DNA of 25,728 bases from Psychrobacter sp. UBA3483 (GTDB lineage: Bacteria; Pseudomonadota; Gammaproteobacteria; Pseudomonadales; Moraxellaceae): contig NZ_DFQS01000031.1 in assembly GCF_002377905.1 (NCBI RefSeq), forward strand, positions 1 through 25,728, given 5' to 3'. The notes below the pieces were generated by a model. That model did no database searches. It was not told where the DNA came from and was given only the letters and a program-made list of their open reading frames with translations. The position numbers were made by a program, and so were the translations under genes. How positions within the stretch are numbered: the stretch's first letter is position 1; each line of letters begins with the position of its first letter. Below, one piece after another: positions 1 through 6,916 of this stretch.

Positions 1-300
1 CAAGTTTAGGGGGTCAGTTCATCGGGATGCGCCTTTTTAATTTTGATTCTCAGTGATTGTTAATGAGTAGGAAGTATTACCCAAAACCAGTGATTGTAAC
101 AAAAGATTTCATATCTAGCCCTTTGTAACCCGAGGGCCGACAAACACTTGCAAAAGTTAACTTTCTTACCATTAAACACTGACAGAGTTTTTGACATGGT
201 TTGTTACTATGTATACATCGTTAGCAAACAAGGCGATATGGCTAAAAAGCCCACATAAATAAATAACTTGTTTGTCCAAATTGATTTTAAGGAGCTACAC
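1..300. other. Non-coding leader region upstream of the outer membrane protein gene
   Basis: No gene is visible here. The stretch holds a 10-bp direct repeat CAGTGATTGT (51-60 and 88-97), a perfect 12-bp palindrome AAAGTTAACTTT (153-164) and the putative promoter listed separately. The rest is AT-rich and featureless. The long leader fits a regulated envelope-protein gene, but no known regulator site is recognised. Confidence 0.6.
191..219 (+). promoter_or_regulatory. Putative sigma70 promoter of the outer membrane protein gene
   Basis: A perfect -35 hexamer TTGACA lies at 191-196. The -10 is either TATACA at 212-217 (15-bp spacer) or TACATC at 214-219 (17-bp spacer). Transcription would start near 225, giving a leader of about 75 nt before the ATG at 301. 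Confidence 0.5.
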
Positions 301-855
301 ATGAAAACTCTACAAAAAACTCTACTTGCTCTAGCCGCTGGTTCTTTACTAAGCATGGGTGCACAAGCTGCCGTATCTTATGGTAATGGTTATACAGGCC
401 AGCCTTACGTTGGCGTAAAAGTTGGTCAGTTCGACCTAGACGTAGATGGTGCTGATAAGCCAACCGCTTACGGCGTATACGGTGGTTACAACTTTGATCC
501 TAACTTTGGTATAGAAGCTGAATATGTAGGTTCAGATGACGCTGATTATCGTGGTGGCGATATCGATGCCAAAACTTACGGCGCTTATGGTACTTACCGT
601 TATGCATTCCCTAACACTGGTTTATATGCTAAAGGTAAACTAGGTGTTGCAAAAACTAAAGTAGAAGGTGACTTCACTCGTAACATCGGTGGTACTGAGA
701 TAAGAACTGAAACTTACTCAGATAGTGATACTAGTCTAGCTGGTGGTGTTGGTCTTGGTTACTCAGTCAATCCTGACTTCAGCGTTGAAGCAGAATATGA
801 CAAACTAGGTAGCGATGCAGACCTTTGGACTGTAGGTGCTCACCTTAAATTCTAA
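301..855 (+). CDS. Outer membrane beta-barrel protein (OmpA-like/OmpW-size porin family)
   Basis: A 184-residue secreted protein predicted to fold as a small outer membrane barrel. Residues 1-23 form a classical signal peptide: Lys near the start, a Leu/Ala core and an AQA cleavage site, so the mature protein begins AVSYG. The mature part alternates polar and aromatic residues, is rich in Gly, Tyr and Asp, has no Cys, and ends in Phe (LKF), the usual barrel terminus recognised by the BAM complex. The start is the ATG at 301 because AAGGAG sits 6-7 nt upstream; the reading frame stays open to a TTG at 268 but that start lacks a ribosome site. The gene is monocistronic, between its own promoter and terminator. 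The ligand or exact role cannot be told from sequence; it could be an adhesin, porin or structural barrel of the Omp_b-brl group. Confidence 0.85.
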   Translation: MKTLQKTLLALAAGSLLSMGAQAAVSYGNGYTGQPYVGVKVGQFDLDVDGADKPTAYGVYGGYNFDPNFGIEAEYVGSDDADYRGGDIDAKTYGAYGTYRYAFPNTGLYAKGKLGVAKTKVEGDFTRNIGGTEIRTETYSDSDTSLAGGVGLGYSVNPDFSVEAEYDKLGSDADLWTVGAHLKF

Positions 856-910
856 TTAATTGAACAGTAAGTTCTATATTAATAAAAGAATTAGATGATA
901 AGCAAAATAA

Positions 911-939
911 AAAACGATCACTTAGGTGGTCGTTTTTTT
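911..939 (+). terminator. Rho-independent terminator of the outer membrane protein gene
   Basis: Stem ACGATCAC (914-921) pairs with GTGGTCGT (926-933) with one G-T pair, around the 4-nt loop TTAG. A run of seven T follows. Confidence 0.85.
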
Positions 940-960
940 ATGCCTATAACTTTTAAAGCG

Positions 961-987
961 TTGTTTGAGGACGAAATGTGCTACATT
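961..987 (+). promoter_or_regulatory. Possible promoter of nfeD-qmcA (extended -10)
   Basis: TGCTACATT (979-987) resembles an extended -10 (TGN plus TACATT), with TTGTTT at 961-966 as a poor -35 at 15-bp spacing. It lies between the preceding terminator and the nfeD start at 1024. Confidence 0.35.
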
Positions 988-1023
988 GAAAGCTAGAATG
1001 GCGAAGATAGGGGATGAGCAATT

Positions 1024-1512
1024 ATGGAGATGCTTTGGATGCTTGAACCGTGGCACTGGCTGGTATTAGGCTTTGTGCTGCTGATCGTTGAGATGTTTGT
1101 ACTGACGTTTGCCAGCCTTTGGTTTGGCGGAGCGGCTATCATCGTGGCCGCCCTTTCATGGTTACTACCCATTTCTGTCTCTATGCAAATCATTATTTGG
1201 TTGGTACTTTCGGCTATCTTTTTACTGGCTTGGTTTAAATTTATCAAACCATTATCTGTCGATCGCACCAAAGCGGGGTTGGGCGGTAGTATCATTATCG
1301 GTGAGACCGGCATGATTATCGTCGCGCCGCAGTTAAATCGCGCCGGTGTCGTACGCTTTAGTGTACCTATCGTCGGGGCCGCTGAATGGATGTGCCGTAC
1401 GAGCGGTGAGCAGGTAGCCGTCGGGGATCGCGTGATAGTGACGGATATCGTGGGTAACGAGCTGATTGTCAGTAGTATGCAAGCGCAAGCAGTCATCAAT
1501 AAAAATAGTTAG
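1024..1512 (+). CDS. NfeD family membrane protein, partner of stomatin QmcA
   Basis: A 162-residue inner membrane protein of the short NfeD type (E. coli YbbJ class). Three hydrophobic helices occupy about residues 12-30, 32-50 and 53-72. A soluble C-terminal OB-fold domain follows (about 90-157), with the typical Gly-Glu-Thr-Gly turn, a beta-rich segment and a GDRV-type turn before the last strand. NfeD proteins are nearly always encoded next to an SPFH/stomatin protein and are thought to anchor its oligomer. Here the partner qmcA follows 21 nt downstream on the same strand, so the two are very likely an operon. The start ATG at 1024 is preceded by AGGGGAT. The long antisense open frame over this gene is a shadow. 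Confidence 0.88.
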   Translation: MEMLWMLEPWHWLVLGFVLLIVEMFVLTFASLWFGGAAIIVAALSWLLPISVSMQIIIWLVLSAIFLLAWFKFIKPLSVDRTKAGLGGSIIIGETGMIIVAPQLNRAGVVRFSVPIVGAAEWMCRTSGEQVAVGDRVIVTDIVGNELIVSSMQAQAVINKNS

Positions 1513-1533
1513 GCATAATAATAGAGGTGCAAC

Positions 1534-2394
1534 ATGGAAAGTTTTAGTATTGTCATGATCGTTTTGATTGCATTGGTCGTGTTTACGGTGTTCAAAGGCG
1601 TGCGCATTGTTCCTCAAGGGTATAAATGGGTGGTGCAGAGACTCGGTAAATATAGCCAAACCCTAGAGCCAGGATTAAATTTAATCATTCCTTATGTCGA
1701 CGACGTGGCTTATAAGGTCACTACCAAAGATATCGTCCTTGATATTCCTTCACAAGAGGTCATTACGCGAGACAACGTGGTGATTATCGCCAACGCCGTC
1801 GCTTATATTAATATCGTCCGACCCGATAAAGCGGTTTATGGTATCGAAGACTATGAATACGGTATTCGAAATTTGGTACAGACGTCTTTGCGTTCAATCA
1901 TTGGTGAAATGGATTTAGACAGTGCCTTGTCAAGCCGTGATGAAATCAAAACCAAGCTCAAATATGCCATCTCAGAGGATATCGCTGATTGGGGTATTAC
2001 CCTAAAGACGGTAGAAATTCAAGATATTAACCCGTCGCAAACCATGCAAGCCTCGATGGAAGAGCAGGCGGCGGCAGAGCGTCTACGCCGTGCCACCGTC
2101 ACCCGTGCCGATGGTCAAAAGCAAGCGGCTATCTTAGAAGCCGATGGTCGCTTAGAAGCGTCACGACGAGATGCCGAAGCGCAGGTGGTATTGGCGAAAG
2201 GCTCAGAAGAATCTATTCGTCTGATTACCGCAGCAATGGGCGAAGAGGAAATGCCGATTGTTTACTTATTGGGTGAGCAATATATCAAATCGATTCGTCA
2301 GTTGGCGGAGTCTGATAACGCAAAAATGGTGGTATTACCCGCTGACATTCTAGGTACAATCAAAGGCATGGTAGGGGATAAGCTTAAGGTTTAG
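1534..2394 (+). CDS. qmcA: SPFH domain (stomatin/prohibitin) membrane protein QmcA
   Basis: A 286-residue stomatin homologue of about the usual length. One N-terminal membrane anchor spans about residues 4-22, followed by the SPFH/band-7 domain, which opens with the characteristic VPQGYKWVVQRLGKY stretch and continues with EVITRDNV. A long Ala/Glu/Arg-rich helix (about 165-230) probably forms a coiled coil. Such proteins assemble large rings in the membrane and modulate membrane proteases such as FtsH and lipid microdomains. The start at 1534 has GAGG 6-8 nt upstream. It closes the nfeD-qmcA operon; a terminator follows. Confidence 0.9.
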   Translation: MESFSIVMIVLIALVVFTVFKGVRIVPQGYKWVVQRLGKYSQTLEPGLNLIIPYVDDVAYKVTTKDIVLDIPSQEVITRDNVVIIANAVAYINIVRPDKAVYGIEDYEYGIRNLVQTSLRSIIGEMDLDSALSSRDEIKTKLKYAISEDIADWGITLKTVEIQDINPSQTMQASMEEQAAAERLRRATVTRADGQKQAAILEADGRLEASRRDAEAQVVLAKGSEESIRLITAAMGEEEMPIVYLLGEQYIKSIRQLAESDNAKMVVLPADILGTIKGMVGDKLKV

Positions 2395-2430
2395 CTTAGC
2401 ATGTTTTAAGTGTCTTTAAATTTATTATAA

Positions 2431-2468
2431 AAATAGTCAGTGAGCGTTTTACGTGCTGGCTATTTTTT
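2431..2468 (+). terminator. Terminator of the nfeD-qmcA operon
   Basis: AAATAGTCAG (2431-2440) pairs with CTGGCTATTT (2455-2464) with one G-T pair, followed by a T run to 2468. Confidence 0.8.
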
Positions 2469-2558
2469 TGAATTTTACTTTATACGTAACTATCTCGCTG
2501 ATTTTTTAGCATACGTTACTTTATTTTTAATAACAATAATAATTCAAGGAAAATAATA

Positions 2559-3935
2559 ATGGCTAACGAAGATATTCATACTGAAATAACGGCTATGAAT
2601 GAATTTCCCCAAGGCAGTCCGTTACCTTATACCGTACTCGATACCACGCATATCAATGCCGCCTATCCTGAGCAGAAACTGGAGATTCGTGGTGGCGGTT
2701 ACGGCTCAGACGCAGCGGCGCATCCAACCAATCCTAATCAATTTTATGCCCTTACTGACCGTGGGCCTAATGCCGACTTTGACGGAATTGCTGGTAAAGG
2801 TAAACAGTTTCTTGTACCAAATTATACGCCATCTATTGGACTGTTTGAATTGCAAGCTGATGGCAAAATTATCAAAGTAAAAGAAATAATGCTAAAAGAT
2901 AGCAATGGCAATCCTATCTCGGGACTACCGAACCCCAAGGCTTTTGGCGGCACTAATGAAGTACCTTATGATGTCCATGGCCAGCCGATGACAGTCAATC
3001 CACGATTACCTTTTGATGCAGTGAGCAATCCGATCAAAACTGATATCAATGGTTTAGACCCTGAAGGGCTTACAGCGCTGCAAAATGGCAGCTTTTGGGT
3101 CAGTGATGAGTACGGTCCGCACCTTGTCAATTACGATGCCAAGGGCGTAGAGATTGGACGCATCAATGCGTTTGCCAGTGATGAACGTAATAATGTGGTG
3201 GTGGATGCTAAGCCGATTTTGTTACCGACGGAATTTACCAAACGTCGTGCCAATCGTGGCATGGAAGCATTAACCATTACGCCTGACCAAACGACGCTTG
3301 TCGGTATCATGGAATCCTCTATGGACAATCCCGATAAGTCAGGGCGACTCTCTAGTTTGGTACGTATGGTAACGATTAATCTGGTTTCAGGGCAAATAGC
3401 GCAGTATTTATATCGATTGGATAACGCCGAGCACGTCACTTCTGGTATCGTGGCTTTGAGTAGTCATGAGTTTTATTTGATTGAGCATGATCGAAAATTC
3501 CCGCTCCAAGATAAGTCAGCACAAAAACTCATTTATAAAATTGATATCGCGCAAGCAACAGATATTGAAACTATTTTAAATGATGGAAGCGTTAGGCAAG
3601 ATGAGACGGTTGGTTTGACAGTTAATGGACAAACGCTTGAGCAGTTGATTGCCACTGACGAAGAAAACTGGCAGACCCTTGAAAACACAAACATCACGCC
3701 TGTTAAAAAGACCTTGGTTGTCGATGTGCTAGCGAGCTTAGATTATCCACATGATAAGCTTGAAGGCTTATGGTTACGACAAGATGGTTCACTGGGTCTA
3801 CTCAATGATGACGATTTTGCAATGACAGATACTGATATAATCAATCCAAAAAGTAGCGTCGAGCAAAAGTATCTCGATAAAGAAAAAACCATTGAAGATG
3901 CCAATCGCTTATATATTGTTATGCCGTCAGAGTAG
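2559..3935 (+). CDS. Esterase-like activity of phytase family protein (phytase-like domain), apparently not exported
   Basis: A 458-residue protein whose whole length matches the phytase-like/esterase-like family (PF13449 type). Visible family landmarks are GGGYGSDAA and TDRGPNADFDG near the N-terminus, DPEGLTAL and WVSDEYGPHLV in the middle (about 166-189), RGMEALTITPD, and LIEHDRK. The fold is a beta propeller. Members are usually periplasmic or secreted, with a signal peptide or TAT signal. This one starts MANEDIHTEI with no hydrophobic segment, and no upstream in-frame extension is apparent. The start is firm: AAGGA lies about 10 nt before the ATG at 2559. The substrate is unknown; phosphate ester or carboxyl ester hydrolysis is only implied by the family name. 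The gene stands alone, with terminators on both sides. Confidence 0.8.
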   Translation: MANEDIHTEITAMNEFPQGSPLPYTVLDTTHINAAYPEQKLEIRGGGYGSDAAAHPTNPNQFYALTDRGPNADFDGIAGKGKQFLVPNYTPSIGLFELQADGKIIKVKEIMLKDSNGNPISGLPNPKAFGGTNEVPYDVHGQPMTVNPRLPFDAVSNPIKTDINGLDPEGLTALQNGSFWVSDEYGPHLVNYDAKGVEIGRINAFASDERNNVVVDAKPILLPTEFTKRRANRGMEALTITPDQTTLVGIMESSMDNPDKSGRLSSLVRMVTINLVSGQIAQYLYRLDNAEHVTSGIVALSSHEFYLIEHDRKFPLQDKSAQKLIYKIDIAQATDIETILNDGSVRQDETVGLTVNGQTLEQLIATDEENWQTLENTNITPVKKTLVVDVLASLDYPHDKLEGLWLRQDGSLGLLNDDDFAMTDTDIINPKSSVEQKYLDKEKTIEDANRLYIVMPSE

Positions 3936-3990
3936 GTTTATTTATTATTAATTGATTTACTATAAAGAAAACGCATTTATCGCAAACCAT

Positions 3991-4022
3991 AAAAAAGACC
4001 TCGCCTTTGCAAAGTCTTTTTT
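3991..4022. terminator. Bidirectional terminator between convergent genes
   Basis: AAAAAAGAC (3991-3999) pairs with GTCTTTTTT (4014-4022). It has T runs on both strands and sits between the convergent stops at 3935 and 4049, so it can end the phytase-like gene and hemN. Confidence 0.7.
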
Positions 4023-4048
4023 TATTATAAAGGGTAGATTAAAATTTT

Positions 4049-5587
4049 TTAAATTACTTTAGAGAAGCGATTTTTATGTTTTTTCTCAAGATACTCATCG
4101 AACACCATAGCGACATTACGCCCTAATAGACGACCTTTTGGCAGGACGCGAATACCAGCGGCGTCCATGTCAATCAAGCGGTCCTCTTGCATCTCGCCCA
4201 ATTGCTGAATTTCATCGATAAAGTAAGTAATGGCATCGATACCGAATTTCTGATTAACGTCTCTAAAGTCGATATAGTCATGACAGAGTAAATTCATAAT
4301 CACGTATTCACGCAGACGATCTTTAATCGAGGTTTTAATCACATTAACCGCTGGCATGATCGCTGGATTATCACGCGCGGCATCGATATTTTCTTTATAT
4401 ATCTGCAAATCAGTATGGTTTTGCAAAATATAGCTGCTATGGGCGTTAGAGATTTGGCTGATTGACGACACACCAAAGCCTAATAAATCGCAATCGCCCA
4501 TGATGGTATAACCCTGAAAATTACGATGTAACTTGCCTTCGCGCTGGGCGATAGCAAGCTCATCGTCAGGTTTGGCAAAATGATCGATACCGATATATTG
4601 ATAACCGGCTTCGCTCAAGGTATTGATGGTATTACCGAGCATGGTAAGCTTGGCAGCTGGCGTCGGTAAATCTTCCTCTTTAATTTGGCGTTGCGATTTA
4701 AAGCGCTCAGGTAAATGAGCGTAATTAAACACCGATAAACGATCGGGTGACATCTCGATAACACGGCGTACAGTCTTGTCTAGAGTCGTTGGCGTTTGGT
4801 GCGGTAAGCCATAAATCAAATCGACGTTGGTAGAATGAAAGCCCAATCTACGCGCTTCAGCAAGCACATTCTCAATCAGTTCAGCGGAGTTGATACGGTT
4901 GACGGCAATTTGCACTTTTTCATCTAAGTCTTGCACGCCTAGGCTTACGCGGTTAAAACCAAGGTTACGCAGTACCGTTAGCGTCTCGTCGCCAAGCTCA
5001 CGCGGATCGATTTCAATAGAGTAATCGCCTCGGTCTTCTGGTAAGAATTCAAACTGGGTCTGCAAAAATTCCCAAAGTTTTATCAACTCATTATCTTGTA
5101 AAAACGTTGGCGTACCGCCACCAAAATGCAGCTGCTTAACCAGTGGTTTCTCTCGATCGGCTGGCGTTTTTAATAAGCTACGTTTGTGCTTGATTTCCGC
5201 CATTAAATATTCTAAATAATCGCCAGCATCGCTGTTCTTTTTGGTGATAATTTTATTACAAGCACAGTAATAGCAAAGGTGACGACAAAACGGAATATGG
5301 AAATACAGCGATAAGGGCGCATCGGCTTCACGCTCTTGTAGAATCTTAGTCTCCAGCCCCTCAGGCATCGGTGAGAATTCTAACGCAGTCGGGTAGGAGG
5401 TGTAACGCGGTCCAGAACGATTGTATTTATTGATGATATCTTCATCGAATGCTGGTAGCTGTTTACTGGTAATGCTGCCACGGGTACTGGCATAGGGATT
5501 GGGCATCTCAACCACAGGGCGTGCAGTAGTAGGCTGCTCGTCGGCTTGGTTGTAAGGCTGCTGGGAATTGCTATTCATTTTACTCAT
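4049..5587 (-). CDS. hemN: Oxygen-independent coproporphyrinogen III oxidase (radical SAM)
   Basis: A 512-residue HemN that converts coproporphyrinogen III to protoporphyrinogen IX in haem synthesis without oxygen, in the cytoplasm. The radical-SAM cluster motif is intact: Cys101, Cys105 and Cys108, plus the conserved Cys110 of HemN. GGGTP lies at 156-160, and the HemN signatures YNRSGPRYTSYPTALEF (about 55-71), LSVFNYAHLPERF and the C-terminal FSKVI are present. E. coli HemN is about 457 residues; this protein carries roughly 40 extra N-terminal residues rich in Gln, Asn and Pro, likely disordered. The start ATG at 5587 has AAGGAT 8-10 nt upstream; an ATG at 5578 would also fit. The leader contains a good -10 and a perfect palindrome described separately. 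Monocistronic. Confidence 0.95.
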   Translation of the reverse strand: MSKMNSNSQQPYNQADEQPTTARPVVEMPNPYASTRGSITSKQLPAFDEDIINKYNRSGPRYTSYPTALEFSPMPEGLETKILQEREADAPLSLYFHIPFCRHLCYYCACNKIITKKNSDAGDYLEYLMAEIKHKRSLLKTPADREKPLVKQLHFGGGTPTFLQDNELIKLWEFLQTQFEFLPEDRGDYSIEIDPRELGDETLTVLRNLGFNRVSLGVQDLDEKVQIAVNRINSAELIENVLAEARRLGFHSTNVDLIYGLPHQTPTTLDKTVRRVIEMSPDRLSVFNYAHLPERFKSQRQIKEEDLPTPAAKLTMLGNTINTLSEAGYQYIGIDHFAKPDDELAIAQREGKLHRNFQGYTIMGDCDLLGFGVSSISQISNAHSSYILQNHTDLQIYKENIDAARDNPAIMPAVNVIKTSIKDRLREYVIMNLLCHDYIDFRDVNQKFGIDAITYFIDEIQQLGEMQEDRLIDMDAAGIRVLPKGRLLGRNVAMVFDEYLEKKHKNRFSKVI

Positions 5588-5657
5588 AGAACTATCCTTA
5601 TACCAGATCCATTGATCAATACACAGTAGCGTTATTTAAAGTGTGAGCGCCTTGTTT

Positions 5658-5671
5658 ATCGAAATTTCGAT
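5658..5671. promoter_or_regulatory. Perfect 14-bp palindrome in the hemN leader
   Basis: ATCGAAATTTCGAT is perfectly self-complementary. It lies about 70-85 nt upstream of the hemN start codon and just downstream of the likely -10 at 5700-5705, a repressor-like position. It does not match the Fnr consensus (TTGAT-N4-ATCAA), so the regulator is unknown. Confidence 0.45.
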
Positions 5672-5699
5672 GTGGTATTTTTACTAAATGACAGCCTGT

Positions 5700-5705
5700 A
5701 TTATA
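5700..5705 (-). promoter_or_regulatory. Likely -10 element of hemN
   Basis: On the minus strand this reads TATAAT, a perfect -10. No good -35 is seen at normal spacing, which would suit an activator-dependent promoter. Confidence 0.4.
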
Positions 5706-5761
5706 ACAAATCTTTACTAGCATTGTTGTGGCTGACGGGTTCTGTACTGTAGCGTTTCATT

Positions 5762-5813
5762 TAATAGCTAAGCGTAATATTTAAACATAATAGTTGGGCG
5801 TAATAGCTAAGCG
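5762..5813. repeat. 13-bp tandem repeat, four units
   Basis: Four adjacent 13-bp units: TAATAGCTAAGCG, TAATATTTAAACA, TAATAGTTGGGCG and TAATAGCTAAGCG. The first and last are identical and all share TAATA. The last unit overlaps the stop codon of the arylamine acetyltransferase gene (5807-5809). Confidence 0.85.
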
Positions 5814-6745
5814 TTATCGTCCAAAAAAGACTGTAATTGTTCGTGTTCACTGGCTGTAATATCATCTTTGATATTCATAAAAAACACTTCTTCCAGCTGT
5901 GATAACAGCGCATCGACGCTGCTCAATATTTTTGTTTGACTGGGCTGACCTACTTGATGTCGGTGATATTTTTGGTTTAGTAAAGTGTGTCTTACACCGC
6001 CCAATTCAACTCTAGATGCCATCAGCCTGCTTTTAAAAGGCGATTTTGGATAAGTGGAGATATACCAATTACCGACAATCATATCTATTTTCACTTGGGG
6101 TAATAAATCAAAGGCATAGAGCATTTGCCATTCTGATTTGACCTCAGCACATAGAATATAGCGTTCATAATTCACTTGAGCATGGGGCAAAATTGGGTTT
6201 TTGGTCTGATCGTTAAACATATCATCTTTGATGATTTTATAACGTCCATGCGGCGTCGTTTGTATTTGTGACGCTTCTAGCAATTGATTGCCTTTATCAT
6301 CCTTGTTTTGGTTATAACCAAATAATAATGGGGCAGTTGGTACCAGACCGCCAAAACCAACATCAACCAAGTAGTTTTGCTCCGCGACAGTCACCAATAT
6401 AGCCATGTGCGTACGGGCGTTGCGGCGCTCAAACTGATTGTCAATAATCACTATGCCAGTAATAATTCTCGCTTCATAACCTAAGTGACGTAGTAGCGCT
6501 AAAAACAAACCATTAAGCTCATAACAATAACCGCCTAACTGATTCTCTACCAGTTTGCGATAGAGGCTGTCTTCTTCCAAATCAACGGGACGATTTAAAA
6601 TAGTGGTGATACTTTGAAAAGGGTATTTAATTAAATGCATAAGCTGTAAACGCTTTAGCGTATCCAAATCGGGGTTAATTTGCTTGCTTTCTGTCTCTGT
6701 AAACCCAAGCTGTGCCAGATAATGGGCGTAATTGATATCATTCAT
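5807..6745 (-). CDS. Arylamine N-acetyltransferase
   Basis: A 312-residue NAT that transfers acetyl from acetyl-CoA to arylamines and hydrazines by a Cys-His-Asp triad. With the chosen start the triad is Cys74 (in GGYCYELNG), His113 (in ARTHM) and Asp128 (in VDVGFGG), close to the positions in characterised bacterial NATs. The frame is open up to an ATG at 6859, but three things favour the ATG at 6745: AGGA lies 6 nt upstream, homologues begin near this point, and a good promoter lies inside the extra segment. The protein is slightly longer than the usual 270-285 residues, with an insertion after the Asp. The last codons come from a 13-bp tandem repeat unit. Physiological substrate unknown. 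Divergent from comM. Confidence 0.9.
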   Translation of the reverse strand: MNDINYAHYLAQLGFTETESKQINPDLDTLKRLQLMHLIKYPFQSITTILNRPVDLEEDSLYRKLVENQLGGYCYELNGLFLALLRHLGYEARIITGIVIIDNQFERRNARTHMAILVTVAEQNYLVDVGFGGLVPTAPLLFGYNQNKDDKGNQLLEASQIQTTPHGRYKIIKDDMFNDQTKNPILPHAQVNYERYILCAEVKSEWQMLYAFDLLPQVKIDMIVGNWYISTYPKSPFKSRLMASRVELGGVRHTLLNQKYHRHQVGQPSQTKILSSVDALLSQLEEVFFMNIKDDITASEHEQLQSFLDDNA

Positions 6746-6793
6746 AAGAAATCCTAGCTTTTTTTTGGTTAATGCGGCTCTATAGTTAAAATT

Positions 6794-6822
6794 ATTATAG
6801 ATTATTTCAGCCACTCTGTAAG
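6794..6822 (-). promoter_or_regulatory. Promoter of the arylamine N-acetyltransferase gene
   Basis: On the minus strand CTTACA (6817-6822), a 17-bp spacer, then TATAAT (6794-6799). Transcription would begin near 6787, about 40 nt before the ATG at 6745. Confidence 0.6.
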
Positions 6823-6859
6823 TTGGGGTTATGGTATTAATTGAGGTAAGACAAGACAT

Positions 6860-6888
6860 TTGCGCACTGATTCATAATGTTCTATTAT
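6860..6888 (+). promoter_or_regulatory. Promoter of comM
   Basis: TTGCGC (6860-6865), a 17-bp spacer and TATTAT (6883-6888), giving a short leader before the ATG at 6917. Confidence 0.55.
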
Positions 6889-6916
6889 CGATAAATCTCT
6901 ATAGTAGGAAACGCTG

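Noticed and set aside
993..1499. 168-codon open frame antisense to nfeD
   Set aside because: Low-complexity Thr/Ile/Ser/Pro translation, no ribosome site and full overlap with a recognisable NfeD gene.
5609..5624. Possible Fnr site near the hemN start (ATTGATCAAT)
   Set aside because: It has one TTGAT half-site but the spacing and second half (ATCAA after 4 nt) do not fit.
6746..6859. 38-residue N-terminal extension of the arylamine N-acetyltransferase
   Set aside because: A good promoter lies within it, the ribosome site is at the downstream ATG (6745), and homologues start there.
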